Notes: generated by a model not told the origin, from the sequence alone. 64,000 nt of DNA from Prevotella sp. (GCA_017445845.1 JAFSRY010000012.1:1-64000), one strand, 5' to 3'. Shown: positions 44,538-54,823, counted from the first letter of the stretch. A program made the numbers and translations.

Positions 44538-45789
44538 ACTTCTTAAATACGACACATGCGTTGTGTCCGCCAAAACCGAAGGTGTTGCTGATGGCAGCTC
44601 GAACCTGACGTTTCTGGGCCTTGTTGAATGTGAAGTTGAGACGATAGTCAATCTCCGGATCTTCGTCGCCATCCTCATGGTTGATTGTCGGAGGAACGAT
44701 ATCGTTCTGAACCGACAATACAGCAACCATAGCCTCAACAGCACCAGCAGCTCCGAGCATGTGACCCGTCATCGACTTCGTCGACGAGATGTTGAGCTTG
44801 TAGGCAGCCTCGCCGAATACATCCTTGATGGCCTTGGCCTCAGAGATGTCACCAACAGGAGTTGACGTACCGTGGACATTGATGTAGTCGATGTCCTCGG
44901 GCTGCAGTCCGGCATCTTCGAGAGCATTCTGCATGACGAGCTTGGCTCCGAGACCTTCGGGATGGCTGGCCGTGATGTGATAGGCATCGGCACTCATGCC
45001 CTCGCCCACCATCTCGGCATAGATCTTGGCGCCACGAGCCTTGGCATGTTCGAGTTCCTCAAGGATGAGGCATCCTGCACCTTCGGCCATGATAAATCCA
45101 TCGCGCGAGGCACTGAAGGGACGGCTGGCCTTCTCGGGATCGTCATTGCGAGTAGAGAGGGCGTGCATGGCATTAAACCCGCCGACACCACAAGGAGTGA
45201 TGGCAGCCTCGGCACCGCCCGTCACCATGATATTAGCCTTGCCCAGACGAATCAGGTTGAAGGCATCGGCAACGGCATTGCTCGACGAAGCACAGGCAGA
45301 CGTCGTCGTATAGTTCGGCCCGTGGAAACCAAAATGTATTGAGATGTGACCTGAGGCAATGTCGGCTATCATCTTCGGAATGAAGAAGGGAGAGAACTTC
45401 GGACCGTTTTCAATGTGTTGACCGTAGTAAATGACTTCGTCTTCGAAAGTCTTGATACCACCGATACCCACTCCGTAGACAACACCTATGCGGTTCTTGT
45501 CGACAGTGTCAAGGTCGATGCCTGCATCTTTCACGCCCTGCATGGCACTAATCATGGCCAGCTGGGTGTAGCGGTCGATTTTACGGGCTTCCTTACGGTC
45601 GATGTAGGCACTGACATCGAGGTCTTTCACCTCACAGGCAAATTGTGTCTTAAAGTTTGCAGTATCAAAACTTGTAATAGGCGCAGCACCGCTCTTTCCT
45701 TCCAACAGGTTTTTCCACGTTTCCTCAACGTTGTTGCCCAAGGGTGTGACGGCACCTAATCCTGTTACTACGACTCTTTTTAATTCCAT
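44527..45789 (-). CDS. fabF: Beta-ketoacyl-ACP synthase II
   Basis: A 420-residue cytosolic condensing enzyme of fatty-acid elongation that joins malonyl-ACP and acyl-ACP. The triad is visible: Cys166 in TTTSACASSSNAV, His in NVHGTSTPVGD (near 309) and His in KSMTGHMLGAAG (near 346), with the GFGGHN motif near the end. The length is normal. It follows acpP after 120 bases that contain a GC-rich inverted repeat, and overlaps rnc. The order acpP-fabF-rnc is the conserved bacterial one. Confidence 0.97.
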   Translation of the reverse strand: MELKRVVVTGLGAVTPLGNNVEETWKNLLEGKSGAAPITSFDTANFKTQFACEVKDLDVSAYIDRKEARKIDRYTQLAMISAMQGVKDAGIDLDTVDKNRIGVVYGVGIGGIKTFEDEVIYYGQHIENGPKFSPFFIPKMIADIASGHISIHFGFHGPNYTTTSACASSSNAVADAFNLIRLGKANIMVTGGAEAAITPCGVGGFNAMHALSTRNDDPEKASRPFSASRDGFIMAEGAGCLILEELEHAKARGAKIYAEMVGEGMSADAYHITASHPEGLGAKLVMQNALEDAGLQPEDIDYINVHGTSTPVGDISEAKAIKDVFGEAAYKLNISSTKSMTGHMLGAAGAVEAMVAVLSVQNDIVPPTINHEDGDEDPEIDYRLNFTFNKAQKRQVRAAISNTFGFGGHNACVVFKKYAE

Positions 45790-45808
45790 ATCTTTTTATT
45801 AAAATGAA

Positions 45809-45897
45809 TCCCAGAAGCCCCCATCCCTTCCATCCCCCGAGGGGAAGGAGTAATGACTCCCCTCCCTCGGGAGGGACAGGGGATGGGGCTTCTGGGA
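45809..45897. repeat. GC-rich inverted repeat between acpP and fabF
   Basis: TCCCAGAAGCCCC (from 45809) pairs with the sequence ending GGGGCTTCTGGGA at 45897, with an inner part of CCTCCC/GGGAGG and CCCCGAGGGG type palindromes. Related pieces occur at about 40545-40585 (inside a signal-peptide coding region) and 46511-46538 (touching the M16 protease stop codon), so this appears to be a member of a dispersed intergenic family. Confidence 0.75.
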
Positions 45898-45909
45898 CCT
45901 CCAAAAATA

Positions 45910-46146
45910 TTATTTCTTGTGCTCCTCGATGTAGGCAATAGCGTCGCCAACGGTCGAAATGCTCTCAGCATCGCTGTCGGGGATTTCGATGTCGAAGGCC
46001 TTCTCAAAGTCCATGATGAGCTCAACAGTGTCGAGAGAGTCGGCACCAAGGTCGTTTGTGAAGCTTGCTTCGGGCTTTACCTCAGCTTCTTCTACACCAA
46101 GTTTGTCTACGATAATTTCTACAACTTTGCTTTCAATTTCTGACAT
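45910..46146 (-). CDS. acpP: Acyl carrier protein
   Basis: A 78-residue acidic protein carrying growing fatty acids on a 4'-phosphopantetheine arm. The attachment site is Ser37 in [12 protein letters not shown]. It has the typical four-helix length, and the end ([14 protein letters not shown]) is normal. It partners FabF encoded next. A full promoter lies at 46267-46298, leaving a leader of about 115 bases for the acpP-fabF-rnc transcript. Confidence 0.98.
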   Translation of the reverse strand: MSEIESKVVEIIVDKLGVEEAEVKPEASFTNDLGADSLDTVELIMDFEKAFDIEIPDSDAESISTVGDAIAYIEEHKK

Positions 46147-46266
46147 AATCTTCTTTTTTAAATGTTTATAATACTATTTAATAAAATATTTTCGTAGCAC
46201 CCCCAAAGCCTCCCTTCCCGATGGAAAAAAAGACTCCCAAAGTGCATTGTATTCCAAAATCGGGTG

Positions 46267-46298
46267 CAAAGGAACAAATTTTCTTTCAATTACGCAAA
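46267..46298 (-). promoter_or_regulatory. Promoter of acpP-fabF-rnc
   Basis: Minus strand TTTG (46295-46298), 20 bases, TTCCTTTG (46267-46274) followed by CACC. One mismatch to TAnnTTTG, perfect spacing. Confidence 0.5.
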
Positions 46299-46441
46299 TA
46301 TTTAGCCAAAAAAAGCACTTTCCTATGCACAAACAACCTCGTTTTGTGCAAGAAAATGACCTTTTTCTGTCTTTTGGACCCCGAAAACCATACTTTTACA
46401 ACTTTACGACACCATGAAAAAGGATTTCATATTAGCAAGGA

Positions 46442-46495
46442 GAAAAAAGAAACGAGGAATGACCTGTCGATTCGCTGACAACCATTCCTCGTTTC
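46442..46495 (-). terminator. Terminator of the M16 protease gene
   Basis: Thirteen-base perfect stem GAAACGAGGAATG (46449-46461) with CATTCCTCGTTTC (46483-46495). On the minus strand the stem is followed by a T-rich run (the As at 46443-46448). It lies 44 bases after the protease stop. Confidence 0.75.
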
Positions 46496-46538
46496 TCATT
46501 TCTCATTCAGACCCCTCCCTTGAGAAGGAAGTGGGGCT

Positions 46539-49358
46539 CTATTCCTCGGGCAGCATGATGACAGCGACTTTGTTGTCGGCCTTAAGGAATTCGCGCATGA
46601 ACTTGACGATATGCTCAGGCTTTGCCTCACTGACAATCTTCTTGTAGTTGGTGTGGGTGTCGATGCCGTACTTCTGGTAGCGCTGCAGAACACTGTTCCA
46701 GTAGTGGTTGGTCTTGGCAGCATCGTCGGCCTGCTTGAGCAAGACTTCTTTCACCTGTGCCAGCATGTCGGTGTCGCAGCTCTCTGCCAGTGCGGGCACT
46801 TCGGAAGACAGGATGCGGACGGCCTCCTCTTGTTTCTCGGGCTTCATGGGACAGTAGGCGAAGAGTGTCACCTGATGGAAGTCATCGGCGATGCTTGCCG
46901 AGCCCTGTGCACCCACGGTATAGGCGGCGCTGGCTTCCTCACGGATCTTCTTCAGGTAGACCATTGAGAGCACCTGACCGGCCATGTTGGCATAGGTGGC
47001 ATTCTCCAGGGTATAAGGCATGTCGTTGTTATGCCAGATGATGTAGGCGGTGGACTTCGGCGTTTCCATCTTTCGGCGGAAGATGTTCTTCACCTTACCG
47101 TCGACCATGTTCTGCACGCGCTCGCTGTGGACAGCTTTCTTCTTGGCGGGCAGGCCACCGATGTAGCGGCAAACGAGGGGTTTGATGCTGTCGACGTTGA
47201 AGTTACCGATGATGCGGAAGTTCCACTCCTTGGCAGAAGCGGTGCGCTCACGGGCAATCTGCAGGATGCGGTCGTAGTCGACTTTCTTCAGCAGGTCGAC
47301 AGTCATGGGCTCCATGCGCGGGTTGTGACCGTATAGGGTTGCGGTGAGCGAGTCGCTCAGGGCTACCTCGGGTGTGAGGTCGCGGTTCTTGAGCTGCACC
47401 TCGAGCTGGCTCATGAGGTTGTCATACGACTTCTGGTCTTTATTGATATTGGTGAAGTAGAGATACATCATCTGCAACATGGTCTCCACATCTTTCGGCG
47501 TGGCATTGCCGTCGATGCCCATATACTGCTGACCCATCGTCAGGTTGGCATTGGCAATCTTTCCGGCGAGGGCCTTCGAGAGCTCGGTGGAGGTGAAGTT
47601 GCCGAGGCCGCTGATGCCGATGACATTGTCGAAGAGCTGCAGGTTGGCGAAGTCTTTCTCACCGTAGAGTCCCTGTGCGCCCGGACCTTCACCGTCGAGG
47701 ATGACCTGGTCTTTCTTATAGTCGGTGGGCAACAGCGTCACCTTCGTGCCGTTGGAGAGGTAGAGCTCGGTGTAGCCGAACTGCTCGTTCTTCACTTCCT
47801 TCTTAATCTTGCCGGGCTTGGGCAGGGTGGCAAGCAGCGGCTCGTTCTTAACGTTGTCGACGAAGGCTTCCACCTGTTCCGAGCGAGCCTCGGCAATGGC
47901 CTGCAGCAGCTGCTCCTTGGTGGGATAGACATTGCCTTCGGCTTCGTTATTGAACGAGATGACGACGAGGTTGGAGTCGTTCTTCGGCAGCAGTTCGGCC
48001 ATCATCTGGTTGACGGCCTCTACGGGCAACTGGGGCACCATCATCTTCATGGTCTGATAAGTGAAGTCGATGGAGGGCAGAGGCTCGTTCTCGAGGAAGT
48101 GCTCGCGGCACTGCACATAGAACTGGCTGTTATAGCGCTTGTCTTTGTTGGAATATTGTTTCTCGAGCTGACTCAGGTAGTTTTCCTTGTAGCGGTCGTA
48201 TTCGGTGGCGGTGAAACCGAACTCGGCAGCCTTGCGGGCTTCCTTCATGAGGGCTTTCACCGATGCGGCGGTCTGGCTGATGTCCTTTGGCATGGCTGAC
48301 AGGTCGAAGGCATCCTTGGTCTTGGCAAAGATATAGTTGCCATAGCTGGCATCGGCCGAGTTGAAGGGACAGTCGGGCTCTTGGGCAGCCTCACCGAGAC
48401 GCTGGTTGAGCATACCGACGGCAGCATTGATCAGATACTTCGTCAGCACATAGCCTACGCCCATCTGCTCTTTCATTTCAGCTGGGATAGGGTCGCCTTT
48501 AAACATGATGTCGACGGCACTCTGAGTCATCTCCTTGTCCTTGTCGATGATGATGATGGGGTCGGCAGTGTCGGGCACGGGCTCATCAACGACGGGCTGT
48601 GCATTCTCAGGATTCTTGATCTCGGAGAAGAGCTGCTTGATCATCGCTTCTGTGTGGTCGACATCGACATCACCCACGATGATGAGTCCCTGATTGGAGG
48701 GATGGTACCACTTCTCATAGTAGTCGCGGAGTTCCTTCGGTTTGAAGTTGTCGACGACCTCCATCAGTCCGATGGGGTAGCGCACGCCATACTTAGAGCC
48801 GGGATAGAGGGCTGGCAGGTTGCGCTCGAACATTCGGCTCGAGGCTGATGTGCGCAGGCGCCACTCTTCGTGGATGACACCACGCTCCTTGTCAATCTCT
48901 TCGGGGTCGAGGGTCAGCCCGGTCGACCAGTCGCGCAGGATGAGCAGGCATGAGTCGAGGGAAGCCTGGTTCGTCGTGGGCACATTGTCGATATTATAAA
49001 CCGTCTGGTCAATCGACGTGTAGGCGTTCAGGTCGCGGCCGAACTCCACGCCGATGGAGCGCAGGTATTCAATAAGTCCGTTGCCCTTGAAATTGTCGGA
49101 GCCGTTGAAAGCCATGTGCTCAAGGAAATGGGCCAGACCGCGCTGACTCTCTTCTTCCTGAATAGAGCCAACCTTCTGGGCGATGTAGAAGTTGGCACGG
49201 TGTTCCGGCCAGTTGTTATGACGGATGTAGTAGGTCAGTCCGTTCTCCAGCTTACCGATGCGCACGTCGGGATCGACAGGCACGGGCGGCATCATCTGTG
49301 CCTGCGCCAACGACACCACTGCCAAGAGCAGCGTCATGATAAAATGTCTTAGTTTCAT
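46539..49358 (-). CDS. M16-family zinc metallopeptidase (pitrilysin type), two-domain
   Basis: A 939-residue exported protease. A signal peptide ends near residue 20 (SLAQAQ). The inverted zinc motif HFLEH lies at 77-81 (GLAHFLEHMAFNGS), with the distal glutamate in DKERGVIHEEW near 157. The N-terminal half carries the active site and the C-terminal half is the inactive M16 partner, as in pitrilysin-like clams that degrade small peptides. Periplasmic or outer-membrane location is expected. It has its own promoter and terminator, so it is monocistronic. The proline-rich start of the mature chain (MMPPVPVDPDVR) is typical of the Bacteroidales family. Confidence 0.93.
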   Translation of the reverse strand: MKLRHFIMTLLLAVVSLAQAQMMPPVPVDPDVRIGKLENGLTYYIRHNNWPEHRANFYIAQKVGSIQEEESQRGLAHFLEHMAFNGSDNFKGNGLIEYLRSIGVEFGRDLNAYTSIDQTVYNIDNVPTTNQASLDSCLLILRDWSTGLTLDPEEIDKERGVIHEEWRLRTSASSRMFERNLPALYPGSKYGVRYPIGLMEVVDNFKPKELRDYYEKWYHPSNQGLIIVGDVDVDHTEAMIKQLFSEIKNPENAQPVVDEPVPDTADPIIIIDKDKEMTQSAVDIMFKGDPIPAEMKEQMGVGYVLTKYLINAAVGMLNQRLGEAAQEPDCPFNSADASYGNYIFAKTKDAFDLSAMPKDISQTAASVKALMKEARKAAEFGFTATEYDRYKENYLSQLEKQYSNKDKRYNSQFYVQCREHFLENEPLPSIDFTYQTMKMMVPQLPVEAVNQMMAELLPKNDSNLVVISFNNEAEGNVYPTKEQLLQAIAEARSEQVEAFVDNVKNEPLLATLPKPGKIKKEVKNEQFGYTELYLSNGTKVTLLPTDYKKDQVILDGEGPGAQGLYGEKDFANLQLFDNVIGISGLGNFTSTELSKALAGKIANANLTMGQQYMGIDGNATPKDVETMLQMMYLYFTNINKDQKSYDNLMSQLEVQLKNRDLTPEVALSDSLTATLYGHNPRMEPMTVDLLKKVDYDRILQIARERTASAKEWNFRIIGNFNVDSIKPLVCRYIGGLPAKKKAVHSERVQNMVDGKVKNIFRRKMETPKSTAYIIWHNNDMPYTLENATYANMAGQVLSMVYLKKIREEASAAYTVGAQGSASIADDFHQVTLFAYCPMKPEKQEEAVRILSSEVPALAESCDTDMLAQVKEVLLKQADDAAKTNHYWNSVLQRYQKYGIDTHTNYKKIVSEAKPEHIVKFMREFLKADNKVAVIMLPEE

Positions 49359-49465
49359 CTTTTCCTTCTTTATTATTAATAATGTGTATTATCTTCGTCT
49401 ATCAGTCGTGAAGCCCCCGCAAAAAACATTGCCGCAGAGGGCCGTCCACACGGACTTTTCGGCTG

Positions 49466-49496
49466 CAAAGGTAGTCATTATCCTTGGAATATGCAA
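49466..49496 (-). promoter_or_regulatory. Promoter of the M16 protease gene
   Basis: Minus strand TTG (49494-49496), 20 bases, TACCTTTG (49466-49473), then CAGCC. Complete match with ideal spacing; the leader would be about 100 bases. Confidence 0.65.
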
Positions 49497-49602
49497 GAAA
49501 ATAAGTTTGCTTTTGTTCGCAAAGGCCCATTTTTACCCTTTATTTTTTTCATCTTTTCACTTTTTTACCCTTTTAATTTTTCACCTTTTCACTTTTTCTT
49601 CT

Positions 49603-49610
49603 TACCTTTG
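49603..49610 (+). promoter_or_regulatory. -7 element before the AlkZ-related gene
   Basis: TACCTTTG followed by CACA, 28 bases before the start at 49639; a TTTC at 20-base spacing may serve as a weak -33 element. Confidence 0.5.
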
Positions 49611-49638
49611 CACATGAAAAGGCTCTCAATGAAAGCGT

Positions 49639-50304
49639 ATGAAAAACGAAATTCACAGCTGCCCCGAACTGATGGAGTATATCGACCATGTCGGGTTCCT
49701 GCCATTGCTCTCCAGTGACATTGCAGGCTTCTCGGCCGAGGACATCGTCGACGACGAATGCCGCTACGTCACCTTTCCCGACGGCGGATGGGACTGGCCC
49801 CTGTGGAAATGGAAAGGCCCCATCGTCACAGAAGGGCACGTCTGCTACGGAAAATTCTTCGCTTCGAAGGCGGGCTTCATCACCCGCAACTGGTGGCCCG
49901 ACTTCTGCAACTACCGCCGGAGCGTCCATCCCGAGCCGGAGGAAGGCTCAATCGAAGAGGCCATCCTCGCCGTGCTCAGCGAAAACGGCAGCATGATCAC
50001 TCGCGAGCTGCGCGCAGCCTGCGGATTCAACGGACCGAAAATGCGAAGCCGCTTCGATGCCTACGTCACACGCCTGCAGATGGCCTGCCGCATCGTCACC
50101 GAAGACTTCGTCTACCCTACCGACCGCCACGGACACGAATACGGCTGGGGATGGTCGCTGCTGACAACACCCGAACAACTTTATGGGCGCGGGCACTGCT
50201 GTTGCGAACGAACACCGGAAGAGTCGCTGCAGCGCATCATCGCCCACCTGAAGGTCGTTATTCCCGAGGCCACGGATGCCCAACGGCTCAGCCTGATACG
50301 ATAA
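49639..50304 (+). CDS. Conserved AlkZ/YcaQ-related protein
   Basis: A 221-residue soluble protein rich in Trp, Tyr and Cys. Segments DDECRYVTFPDGGWDWPLWKW, KAGFITRNWWPDFCNYRR, and ITRELRAACGFNGPKMRS look like part of the winged-helix DNA glycosylase family around AlkZ/YcaQ; I recall Bacteroidales proteins of this pattern carrying that label. AlkZ-type enzymes unhook DNA interstrand cross-links, but this protein is about half their length, so a glycosylase activity is not assured. A cysteine cluster (GHCCCERT) near residue 190 is odd for the family. No signal peptide. It has its own promoter; the GH127 gene follows after 78 bases. Confidence 0.6.
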   Translation: MKNEIHSCPELMEYIDHVGFLPLLSSDIAGFSAEDIVDDECRYVTFPDGGWDWPLWKWKGPIVTEGHVCYGKFFASKAGFITRNWWPDFCNYRRSVHPEPEEGSIEEAILAVLSENGSMITRELRAACGFNGPKMRSRFDAYVTRLQMACRIVTEDFVYPTDRHGHEYGWGWSLLTTPEQLYGRGHCCCERTPEESLQRIIAHLKVVIPEATDAQRLSLIR

Positions 50305-50382
50305 TACTGATCGTAATGCCAAGACATCAATGAAGGAAAACTCTTTATTACTTTTTCAACTTCTTTTAACATACTGCCTAAT

Positions 50383-52224
50383 ATGAAGTGCAAGACCATC
50401 ATTACCATGACGCTGCTGGCCCTGACGGCCACGGCGCAGGCACAGAATGCCGAGAAAGCTGTACGACAAGTGGACTTCTCGCAAGTAAAAATCACCGACG
50501 ACTTCTGGGCTCCGCGACTCGAACGCCACGTCACCACGACGCAGCCCGTCTGCATCGACCAGATTGAGAACCAGACCGACCGCATCCGCAACTACATCAA
50601 CGTGGCTCGCGGAAATGGCAAACACTCGGGTATCTTCTTCGACGACAGCGATGTCTACAAAGCCCTCGAGGGCATGGCATATAGCCTCATCAACCACCCC
50701 GACAAGCAGATAGAAGCCAAGGCCGACGAATGGATTGACATCTTTGCCAAAGCCCAACTCAACGACGGATACATCAATACCTACTTCACCCTCACGGGCC
50801 TGGACAAGCGATGGACTGACATGGACAAGCACGAGATGTACTGTGCCGGCCACATGATAGAGGCGGCTGTGGCCTACTATCATGCCACGGGAAAGGACAA
50901 GCTACTCAAAGTATGTCAGCGCATGGCAGACCACATGATGACAATCTTCGGACCCGGCAAGCGACACTGGGTACCCGGACACGAAGAGATTGAGCTTGCC
51001 CTGGTGAAGCTATACGAGACGACGGGTGAGGAGAAATACCTTGACTTCGCCTACTGGCTGCTTGAAGAGCGTGGACACGGGCACGGCTTCAGACCAGACG
51101 GTCATTGGAGCACCAACTACTATCAGGACCTCGTGCCCGTGCGCGACCTGAAGAGCATCAGCGGACATGCCGTCAGACTCATGTATCTCTTCTGCGGAAT
51201 GGCCGACATGACAGCCTATAAGGAGACCGGATACATCGAGACCCTCGACGAACTGTGGCACGATGTCGTCGACCGCAACATGTATATCACAGGAGGCATC
51301 GGACAGACCGCCACCAACGAAGGGTTTTCCGACGACTACAGCCTGCCCAATGCAACGGCCTACTGCGAGACTTGTGCCTCCATCGGAATGGTGCTCTGGA
51401 ACTACCGAATGAACCAGTTCACCGGCGATGCCAAATACATCGACATCCTCGAAAGGGCCATGTATAATGGTGTCCTCGCTGGCATCAACCTGCGTGGCGA
51501 CCGCTTCTTCTACGTCAACCCCTTGGAGTCGGCGGGTAATCACCACCGGCAGGAGTGGTTCGGATGTGCCTGCTGCCCCAGCAACATCACACGATTCCTG
51601 CCCAGCATCGGCAACTACATCTATGGCACCAGCAATGATGCCCTGTGGGTGAACCTATACGTCGGCAACGAGTCGTCAGTCAAAATCGACGGACAGAGCA
51701 CCCCTGTCGTCATGAAGACTCAATATCCCTGGGACGGCAGCGTGAACCTTACGTTCAGGAAGGCTTTCGGAAAGAAAGACTTGCGACTGCGCATACCCGG
51801 CTGGTGCAAAGACTTCACCATCGCTGTCAACGGAAAACCCGTCAAAGCCTTCTCAGAAGACAAAGGCTATGCCGTCATCAACCGCAACTGGAGACAGGGT
51901 GACGAGGTACAACTCCGCATGACAATGCCCGTAGAACGCGTCAGTGCAGACCCGCGCGTAAAAGAAGACGAAGGGATGCAGGCCATCCAGCGCGGTCCCC
52001 TTGTCTACTGTGCCGAAGCCATCGACAACGGCGGTTCCTTCGACGACTTCCAGCTCACCCCCGCCACCCGCTTCACGCTCCGTCAACTCGGCGGCATCCT
52101 CAATGGCATCACCGGCATCACCGCCGACAACGGCCGGCAGCTGCTTCGCCTCATCCCCTACTACGCCTGGGACAACCGAGAGGCCTCCAAAATGAAAGTA
52201 TGGATAAAAGAAACTGACCAATAA
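50383..52224 (+). CDS. Secreted GH127 beta-L-arabinofuranosidase
   Basis: A 613-residue exported glycosidase (signal peptide to TAQAQ). GH127 landmarks are clear: VKITDDFWAPRLER at the start, YCETCAS (Glu and Cys of the zinc site) and FGCACCPSN, whose paired cysteines include the proposed nucleophile. GH127 releases beta-L-arabinofuranose from plant cell-wall hydroxyproline-rich proteins or pectic side chains; some relatives act on other sugars. It lies alone between the AlkZ-related gene and a strong terminator, not in a SusC/D locus. No promoter of the usual form is seen in the 78-base gap, so it may be read through from upstream. Confidence 0.9.
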   Translation: MKCKTIITMTLLALTATAQAQNAEKAVRQVDFSQVKITDDFWAPRLERHVTTTQPVCIDQIENQTDRIRNYINVARGNGKHSGIFFDDSDVYKALEGMAYSLINHPDKQIEAKADEWIDIFAKAQLNDGYINTYFTLTGLDKRWTDMDKHEMYCAGHMIEAAVAYYHATGKDKLLKVCQRMADHMMTIFGPGKRHWVPGHEEIELALVKLYETTGEEKYLDFAYWLLEERGHGHGFRPDGHWSTNYYQDLVPVRDLKSISGHAVRLMYLFCGMADMTAYKETGYIETLDELWHDVVDRNMYITGGIGQTATNEGFSDDYSLPNATAYCETCASIGMVLWNYRMNQFTGDAKYIDILERAMYNGVLAGINLRGDRFFYVNPLESAGNHHRQEWFGCACCPSNITRFLPSIGNYIYGTSNDALWVNLYVGNESSVKIDGQSTPVVMKTQYPWDGSVNLTFRKAFGKKDLRLRIPGWCKDFTIAVNGKPVKAFSEDKGYAVINRNWRQGDEVQLRMTMPVERVSADPRVKEDEGMQAIQRGPLVYCAEAIDNGGSFDDFQLTPATRFTLRQLGGILNGITGITADNGRQLLRLIPYYAWDNREASKMKVWIKETDQ

Positions 52225-52272
52225 GAAGACCACTTGACGCTACATCAGAAACGACAAGGCTTATTCTTTAAT

Positions 52273-52331
52273 ATTGCTGTCCGCTAAAACGGCCCTTTGC
52301 TTCAACGTTTTACTGGACAGCAATTTTTTTA
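52273..52331 (+). terminator. Terminator of the GH127 gene
   Basis: ATTGCTGTCC (52273-52282) pairs with GGACAGCAAT (52315-52324), extended by TAAAACG/CGTTTTA inside, followed by a run of Ts. It lies about 50 bases after the stop codon. Confidence 0.8.
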
Positions 52332-52416
52332 CTCAACTCTGACTTCGTCGGCCTTCGCTTCGCATGTGCGAAAGACTTCTTACCGCCTTCTCATAGCATT
52401 CTTCATCGCATTTCAG

Positions 52417-52604
52417 CCTTTCGACTCTGCAGATAAAGCCTTTCGGCAGTGCCGACAAAGCCCATCGACAAGTCAGACACTAAGACTTCTTAAAGTAAAA
52501 TAGCCTATTTTGGTCGGTAAAATAGCCTATTTTGCAAAGTAAAATAGCTTATTTTGGTCAGTAAAATAGCCTATTTTGGTCGGTAAAATAGGCTATTTTA
52601 CTTT
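52417..52604. repeat. 22-bp dyad array with two sequence types in one register (array C)
   Basis: The left part has TTTCGACTCTGCAGA, TTTCGGCAGTGCCGA and ATCGACAAGTC units at 22-bp steps (centres 52427, 52449, 52471). The right part has four complete 21-base units of CTATTTT, seven bases, AAAATAG (centres 52515, 52537, 52559, 52581) and half units at both ends. Right-hand centres continue the same 22-bp phase as the left ones although the sequences differ. Confidence 0.88.
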
Positions 52605-52900
52605 TTCGATACATACAATCGTGCCTGCCAAAAGGCATCATTGGGCTCATAATCTCTGCCTAATGCCTACGACATCAAAACGTTTTCGTTAAGCCATAAG
52701 AGAAGACCAAGCTTGCTTGATGTCTGCCTTGGCGAGTCGCGACAGAGGAAGACAAAGTCAAAAGGTCGGATGAAATCCAACCATTTCCATGAAAGATTTG
52801 TGACGAATTGTGAGAAGGTGTGCCTAAATGAGGAAGTGCGCTCACATGCAGAAATCCTACAAATTGTTTTTCAATTATTGACTCAACTTTCGCAAGTAAG

Positions 52901-52953
52901 GAAAACGGCCTGAACCAAAGGTCGACGGCCGAAGGGAAAGTCAAAGGCCAAAA
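52901..52953. repeat. 53-bp dispersed repeat, copy 2
   Basis: Matches 24187-24239 at 51 of 53 positions and is likewise followed within 30 bases by a hairpin (TCCCCCG with CGGGGGA, about 52974-52993). Confidence 0.85.
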
Positions 52954-53050
52954 GCTTATAGCCCAGGGTTTCCGTCCCCCGCGAAACGGGGGAAACGAAG
53001 GGGGTGTAAAGACCATTGAACGCCCTGGGTATGGAAGTTGCCAGAGAATA

Positions 53051-53105
53051 CGCCCTGTAAGGGCAACAGAAACACATGAACGAAATCTTTTGCCCTTACA
53101 GGGCG
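53051..53105. repeat. 16-bp perfect inverted repeat
   Basis: CGCCCTGTAAGGGCAA (53051-53066) and TTGCCCTTACAGGGCG (53090-53105) with a 23-base loop. Its minus-strand shadow reads LPLQG-type peptides, familiar as spurious frames from intergenic repeats in Bacteroidales (recollection). Confidence 0.8.
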
Positions 53106-53140
53106 CAGCCCAACAACGATTTCACCCCCCCAAAAAAAGA

Positions 53141-53178
53141 AAAAGTCCTGCCAAGAATTCAATTCCGGCAGGACTTTT
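53141..53178 (-). terminator. Terminator of eno
   Basis: AAAAGTCCTGCC (53141-53152) pairs with GGCAGGACTTTT (53167-53178); on the minus strand a T-rich tract follows. It lies 22 bases after the eno stop. Confidence 0.85.
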
Positions 53179-53200
53179 CTTTATCAACTGTCCACTTTGC

Positions 53201-54523
<1,323 letters not shown>

Positions 54524-54560
54524 TTATTTGAATAATGTGTAATGTTTCCAAATTCGGGTG

Positions 54561-54568
54561 CAAAGGTA
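54561..54568 (-). promoter_or_regulatory. -7 element of the eno promoter
   Basis: Minus strand TACCTTTG followed by CACCC, the same context as the acpP promoter. No clear TTTG at 20-base spacing. Confidence 0.5.
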
Positions 54569-54815
54569 GTAAAAAAAAAGAGATTTAAAACAGTTGCCGT
54601 CAGTTTTCCACAACGTTTTTAAAAGATTTAAGAATTCAGCCGCTTTTTTGTTATGTAGAGATTGCAAACAAAGGGATATTCTTCGCTTTTACTAATCCCA
54701 CACATCACATTGTCTATGAATACTTTACACCACAAAAGCAACTGCCATTTCAGCCAAATTACCCAGACCAAGAAACTTTTTCTTACATTTTTTTCTTTAT
54801 TTCAAAAAAATAGTG

Positions 54816-54823
54816 TAATTTTG
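54816..54823 (+). promoter_or_regulatory. -7 element of the surface-polysaccharide cassette
   Basis: TAATTTTG followed by CAAC, with TTTC 20 bases upstream as a one-mismatch -33 element. It would give a leader of about 250 bases before 55084, long enough for regulated antitermination. Confidence 0.5.

Larger units (their letters stand above)
46147..46538. other. Intergenic region: acpP promoter, M16 terminator, repeat piece
   Basis: A gap of 392 bases between two minus-strand genes. From right to left it holds a dispersed GC-rich repeat piece adjoining the protease stop (46511-46538), the protease terminator (46442-46495), and the acpP promoter. The short plus-strand frames across it are not credible genes. 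Confidence 0.6.
52225..53140. other. Long intergenic region of repeats between GH127 and eno
   Basis: A stretch of over 900 bases without a credible gene. In order it holds the GH127 terminator (52273-52331), a 22-bp-period dyad array (52417-52604), about 300 bases with nothing recognised, a copy of the 53-bp dispersed repeat (52901-52953) with a following CCCCCG hairpin, and a 16-bp inverted repeat (53051-53105). All open frames here are short and follow the repeats. Confidence 0.7.

Noticed and set aside
44538..44744. Longer N-terminus of RNase III
   Set aside because: It lies wholly inside fabF in another frame and has no homology to RNase III.
46221..46478. 85-codon plus-strand frame
   Set aside because: It spans the acpP promoter and the protease terminator.
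52675..53016. 113-codon minus-strand frame
   Set aside because: It is the translated shadow of the dispersed repeat, also seen near 24.2 kb; no independent coding evidence.
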